64,000 nt of DNA from Brassica napus (Eukaryota > Streptophyta > Magnoliopsida > Brassicales > Brassicaceae). The position numbers and the translations under genes are program-made. The DNA lies in contig NC_063439.1 of assembly GCF_020379485.1 (NCBI RefSeq), forward strand, positions 12,626,466 through 12,690,465, written 5' to 3'. Below, one piece after another: positions 58,776-64,000 of this stretch. Below the pieces are notes generated by a model. The model was not told the DNA's origin. It did no database searches and saw only the letters and a program-made list of their open reading frames with translations. Each line of letters starts with the position of its first letter. Within the stretch, counting starts at the first letter, position 1.

Positions 58776-61700
58776 TCAAGCACCCGGGTCTCTTAAACTC
58801 TGGTCGTGCCTTTCCTGGGCTTCAGAACCCGATTTCTCACACATAATACCCGTCTCCAGAGAAACCTGTTTGTCATTGTCTATTGTCAAAGGAGTTGTAG
58901 CTGTCACTGCTGGAGGATCAGAATCCATTTGATCCAGTGAAGATGGGACTCCACTACAGTCTATGGTTGGTGCCGACTCCTTAGTTGCAGCCTCTGCTAG
59001 TTCTGTGTTTTCGTATTCAGATAAAAGATCCATGAACTCGCTGAGTAGACGCTGCACCTTTCTGTTTGACGCCATCGCAGGAAGAATATCGTTTCTCAGT
59101 AGTTTATGCTTCTTCACCCCCTGGAAAAAAAAAAAAAGGATTAGAGTTTTTAAGTGATTTGGAAAAAAGGTAAAATCTTTGACCAAGTGAAGGTAAATTA
59201 CTTACCAGAACATATGGATCCCAACACAAGTTTGTGTCTGAGGTTGCTGCTTCAGCCATACCAGTAGGAGGTCCAAGAAAGCTCTCGCACACTTCTCTTA
59301 GTCTTGACTCGTCTGCCTCTCTGCAGACAAAGAAAAGACAAACATATCTTTTAATTAATTGGAATGAGAGAATCACAAACCCAAAACATTCCATCATTAT
59401 AAAGTGGATAAACCCTTAGGGGAAGCCTTCAACGCTCTCTCTAGCTTGGATGCTCTCACAAATGAGATGACACCACCCTTATATACACTAAACTGTATAC
59501 AAGCTCAAAAACGGAAAAGAGTTAAAAATGAGAAAAGGGCACCAGACCTTGCTAGAAACCTAACATAGGCGAGGAGGCACTGGCGGTACTCGTTAGGAGA
59601 CTCCAACGCAAGAGAGGATGCAAATTGAGATTCCAAATGTGCACGTGTTTGCACTCCATCATCAGCTATCCTGCAAGCATGAAATAAGACTCGGAAATTA
59701 TGTGATCAGTCTCGGGACCGACATCTAAGGAAAGGAAGACAAGATCAACCTGTTCCATCCTGGCTTTCTAGCCATGTACTTTCTCACATCAACCTGTAAG
59801 CCAGCAAGCTCTCCGCATGGAGCTGAGCCTAAATTCCAGGAGCTACTGAAATTTGAGGCCGGGAAGCAGTCGTCAGCCACTCTCAGCCAGCACATTAGAC
59901 TCGTATCGAAGAGGAATGCATGGCGTGTGGCTAGAACTACAAGCGGAGAACCAGATTTGGATAATTTCACAGAAATGACTTTTATCGAACCTGCAAAAAC
60001 CGTAACAGTGTATCTATCAGCAGAGCTTGTCGCATCACCCAAGGTCATATTCGTTTTACAGGCGCTTCACTAGGTAAGCACGAGAGCCCAACCCAATATT
60101 CAGAGACTAGTATGAGACAAACAACTCATGCAAAAACCAAGTGTCTCGAGAGTACTGGAGCATATACCTTCTACTGCAGAAGATAAATTGGTATCGGAAG
60201 AGACCAAAGAGGATAAAGAGTCATGGAGGATGCATTTCCTATTGAATAGATCCCACACATATAACGATCCTTTTCTCGTGACAAGCAGCAGTTTCCAGCT
60301 ATCGTCACAATCTATGAATGTTGCGGCAGATCCCATCATCATTGTAGGCATGGCACGCCTTCCACATTTTGTGTAAATCTTCAGACAAATAAGAAGTATA
60401 TACGTTTTCAAACACTATCCCCAAAACAACATGCAATTCCTTTTCAAAGAACAAGACACTTTCTCAGAAAGTCAGGTCCCAACAAAAATATTACTATCAG
60501 TGTAAAGTTTAGTGACTCCTATGGACATCAATCGGTGTAGAAGAGGTATTCAGAGTAACAAACCCAACACTAGCTGAATCATTTAAAACTTAACTAATAA
60601 AGGAAGGGTTTAATAGGATGGGCACCAAATACAGAAAGAATCTAGTTTGATCGATGAGAGGTTCATGATAAAACAATGCAGGAAAAAAAAAGGGTATTAT
60701 TATTTACCTGGAGGGTTCCATCTTCGCAGCCAACCGCCCAAAAGTTTGGATTACCAGCCAAAACTGTGACACTCCCCATAATCCGATCAGACCAAAGAGT
60801 TTCACCTGATCTTTTGCAAACAACCTCCGTTTCCTTGATGGTAGATGTACTTACTACACCAACAGTGTCCAAAGCGTGCTCCTTTGGACAAGCCTCTAAG
60901 CAAACAGGGGCCGTTGCTTCCCCTTGTTTCCAATCAAATACCCTTATCAACAGATCCCTGCTAGAAGATCCCTTTATACCTACAGATTGCTCAACATTTA
61001 AAACTCCATCTCTAGCAGAGGCTCCAGGTACCTTCTCAATAACAAGGCTTTCAGAAATGGTAGCACGAGCTGTAATCCTTGGACGCTCGTTGTTAAGATC
61101 AGGGTTCCTGATCGCTATTTCTTTCGTGGATGAATCCTTAATGCTAGGAGGCTCCACAGGAAAATCTCTACTATTTATCTTGCTAGGAGCAGCAGAGGGA
61201 GCTGGCGGAAAATTATTGGAATGCTCGTTAATGGAGATATTATTCTCCTGCTGGGGAACTCCAACGGCTTCAGGGATGATCCTCTTTCTTCCATCAGGCC
61301 TTCTATACACTTTTTGATTCACAGGATTAGATACCCGACTTGGAGTTGACGCTTTACTCAATGTGTCACCACAAGCCTCCTCTTTCTTATTCTGATCATC
61401 GACCTGATATTTCCTCTTCTTTGCAGTGCTCTCCGCATTTGCAGAGGGTTTCGCTGTCACCTGGTTTGCTTGGACATCTGAAGCCGCCCTCTTACCACCG
61501 GCTAGCTTTGTAGAGACTGTTTCGAGTAATAACTGAGCTGGACTCTCGACTAAGTTTGCTTGCCGGCCTCTTACATCCCCATATCGATTTTTCTTCAATT
61601 CGTCAAGTTCAGTATCGGTGAGCTTAACACCAAGTTCTTTTGGTTCAAAGTGAATCATGGCCACTGTTCCGTCTAAGGAACATGCAAAAAGTGAATATCC

Positions 61701-63081
61701 GTCGGGACTCCTGTAATTTCCCAAAAGAAAAAGCAGTCTAAGATTAAACCAAATCAGGGGGGGGGGGGGGGAAGAAGGGGAAAAGTTTTACCAAGATAGA
61801 TCAACAACACTTTGGCCAAAGAAATGCTTGGCGACGAAAAGAGGGCGAGGACTTGCAGTGGTCCATACGGTAATAGTGCGGTCTTGACTCCCTATTGCAA
61901 TAACGTTGTATGGCTGCAAATCTTTCCCCCCTGATTTGGAACTCCCATTGCTCCATCCAGCTCGTCTCATTTCTTGGGCACTAGAAGTGCTTCTCTTAAA
62001 CATTGAATGATTGAACTTGACAACAATTATTGGAGCATTGTGACCTAAGAAGTCAAATGATTCAGACCATTCCCCTCTTTCTAAAACAGGAGCAGAATGC
62101 CTCGGCTTCTGATACCCGTGAGTGGTGGTTATGAAGTGCCCACAAGGAGACCACCCAAGTCGCCTGAAAAATGTGGTTCCGAGCTACAAAGAATGATAAA
62201 AAAAAAAGATAAAGTTTGAATCTTTTGTATGAAGAAAATAAAAGAAAAAGAGAGAGTTGCAAACCGATTTTTCCCAGTGACCAACAGTTCTGTGAGCCAT
62301 GCTCCAATCGCTTGTTCGCCATATAATGACAGTTTTGTCATCAGATTGGCTAGCGACAAAGGAGCCGATAGGATCCCAGGTAACACCTTTGACCAAGCTC
62401 AAGTGGCCCCTGAGAACAGTAGTGCAAATGCCAGTGCGCATGTTCCATATATGGACGGTGTTGTCCAAGCTCCCACTAGCGAGCATTGAATCATCTGGAG
62501 ACCAATTGATATCCACCTACTTTAAGCATAGAAACCTGAGTTATTAAAATTCAAAAAAGAATCGGATAAGTAAAAGAGAGGGGATGGGTTTTACCACATC
62601 GGCAGTGTGCCCCCTGAGAGTCATAACAGCTTTCCAGTTCTCAACATCTGGGGCTTCTCCACTACCAAACTCAGTAGTGCCTGAACCAGGCTTCCTCTCA
62701 TGGACTTGAATCACATGATCGTCAGAACCAGATGCCACGTACCTACCGTGTTTAGCCCACCTAACACAGTTGACAGACCCAAAGTGATCACGAAGGGTTG
62801 CCAGAAGCCTCTCTTTTGGATCTAAGTTTTGCAAATCCCTGTCCACAGACTTCATGTTCCATATCCGGACCTATATGAAGATGTAAGAATCCAAATTCAG
62901 TTCAGAGGAAACATAAAAAAAAAAAAGATTCTGAGTGGCTAAAACAATAAAATCGAAGAAAAGGAGAGACCTTGTGATCACCACCGCCTGTGGCAAAGCG
63001 TTCACCGTTTGGTTGAACATCAATGGAGAATATCTGCTGCAATCCTTCATGTTTTACCCATACGGGTTTCTCCGCAATCAT
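58776..63081 (-). CDS. HIRA: HIRA, histone H3.3 chaperone subunit
   Basis: Ten exons join in frame to 1022 residues (Arabidopsis HIRA is about 1024): 62971-63081, 62595-62870, 62265-62516, 61792-62183, 60708-61710, 60168-60378, 59750-59990, 59548-59670, 59206-59320, 58776-59120. All introns are GT/AG. The protein starts [15 protein letters not shown]40 repeats cover residues about 10-360, with [43 protein letters not shown] and [11 protein letters not shown] basic motif [14 protein letters not shown] (about 475-490) corresponds to the ASF1-binding B domain. The C-terminal Hira domain follows (about 680-930). In the HIR complex it deposits H3.3 independently of replication. No breaks or missing motifs were seen. 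Confidence 0.96.
61757..61771. repeat. G15 homopolymer in HIRA intron 4
   Basis: A run of 15 G on the plus strand, i.e. C15 in the HIRA pre-mRNA, begins about 20 nt past the 5' splice site of intron 4 (donor at 61791-61790). Length may vary or be affected by sequencing error. Confidence 0.8.
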
Positions 63082-64000
63082 CTCAATTAACGCAAAAAAA
63101 AAAAGAAAACAGAATATGTTCTGCTCACAAGCTCGGCAAAAGTTAACAAAGCTCAGAACCCGTTCAAACAGAAGACCTAATCTCCAACAACACGCAGAGA
63201 AGCCCAGAAAATTATCAAGTCAATTTCAAGGTTTTAACTTTTCTTCACCATCCTGTAAAAAACCCTAATTTAGAGGAATGGGATTAAGAGATAAGAACAA
63301 AGATACAGACTTTTGGGGGTGTGTTGTAAATTGTACATGTGTGAAAACCCTACCTTTGGAGGAAAAGGGCTACTCACCTTCCCTGTTAAAGATTCTCAAT
63401 ATAGTTTAGTTTTAAATCAGTATAGAAAAGTGATTCAATCGGGATGTATTAGGTGTATAATTTGCGAAGTGATTTTGTCACATATTTTTTTTTTACAATC
63501 ATTTTTACAAAATAAATGATGACATGGCTAACAAAATTAATGACATGACTTATAGTTAATATGATATGGACAATCACATTTATTACTGACATATATTTTT
63601 GATAAACTTTATAGAATATGACAATAACTAATACATTACATTTAATATTGATTTATATTTTTGTTAAACTTTTTAAAATATGGTAATAATTCATAAATCA
63701 TCACTAAAATAAATATATTGAAATATGCATTATAAATTTTGAAATACATTATTTAATTGTATTTTTATAATTATACAATTTTTATTACTAATATTTTCAA
63801 AATTTTCTACATCTTTTTTAAAAAATTAATAAATTGTTAATCATAATTTCATTAGTTCTTTTTAGATATCTACAAATTTTATAAATATTTTTTAGTTATA
63901 ATTTTTATTCTATATGATTTTTAGTAATTTTATACAAATTGATTTAATACATTTAACCAAAATAAATAGATAAAAAAATTATCTACGATTTGAATTTTAA
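63082..64000. other. HIRA 5' leader/promoter, then AT-rich DNA
   Basis: The first 250 bp upstream of HIRA likely hold its leader and promoter: moderate GC, with CTAATTTAGAGG (AAACCCTAA-type box on the minus strand) near 63265. Beyond 63450 the sequence is strongly AT-rich and I see no gene up to the window end. Confidence 0.5.

Noticed and set aside
1..64000. CRISPR arrays, bacterial operons, riboswitches
   Set aside because: The window is plant nuclear DNA with spliced genes; the regularly spaced repeats found (35 bp, 53 bp) have no spacers of CRISPR type.

Overview
This is a nuclear window from a plant of the mustard family (Brassicaceae), most likely the Brassica/Raphanus side or another relative with a repeat-rich genome. 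The evidence is three intact, intron-containing genes whose products match Arabidopsis chromosome 3 neighbours: CYP71 (At3g44600), a fatty acyl-CoA reductase of the FAR4/FAR5/FAR8 cluster (At3g44540-44560) and HIRA (At3g44530). The genes lie in the same relative order as in Arabidopsis. In this window they are spread over more than 50 kb, with transposable elements filling the gaps. All gene models were built by hand from open frames, GT/AG splice sites and family knowledge; no alignment was run.

Layout. 0-5 kb: decayed CACTA TNP2 transposase, decayed Ty3/gypsy gag, and a non-autonomous MULE-like element with a 9-bp target-site duplication (TSD). 5-11 kb: AT-rich DNA with two non-autonomous Helitrons and a possible SANT/Myb relic. 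11.2-11.5 kb: a SINE with a 14-bp TSD, directly upstream of CYP71. 11.7-14.8 kb: CYP71 (+, 13 exons). 15.3-21.1 kb: a nearly full-length but broken LINE. 23.3-27.0 kb: a minus-strand Helitron that contains a second Helitron. 27.2-30.4 kb: two related GC-rich retroposons, each with a perfect TSD. 32.5-36.1 kb: FAR5-like gene (-, 10 exons) with a Stowaway MITE in intron 6. 36-42 kb: AT-rich spacer, diverged tandem repeats and MITEs. 42.9-48.4 kb: two more copies of the 23-27 kb Helitron family. 49.2-57.8 kb: gypsy LTR complex with a solo LTR, a second SINE, LTRs carrying 35-bp palindrome arrays, and an Athila-like 3' LTR with internal remnant. 58.8-63.1 kb: HIRA (-, 10 exons).

Function. CYP71 and HIRA both act on histone H3 and chromatin: a WD40-cyclophilin that binds H3 and CAF-1, and the H3.3 chaperone. 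FAR5 makes primary fatty alcohols for suberin and wound-associated lipids. Nothing suggests the three work as a unit; the linkage is ancestral synteny. The most informative non-genic signals are the Helitron family, which supplies its own empty insertion site inside the window, the pair of GC-rich retroposons, the palindrome arrays in the gypsy LTRs, and the FAR residue pattern bearing on chain-length specificity.
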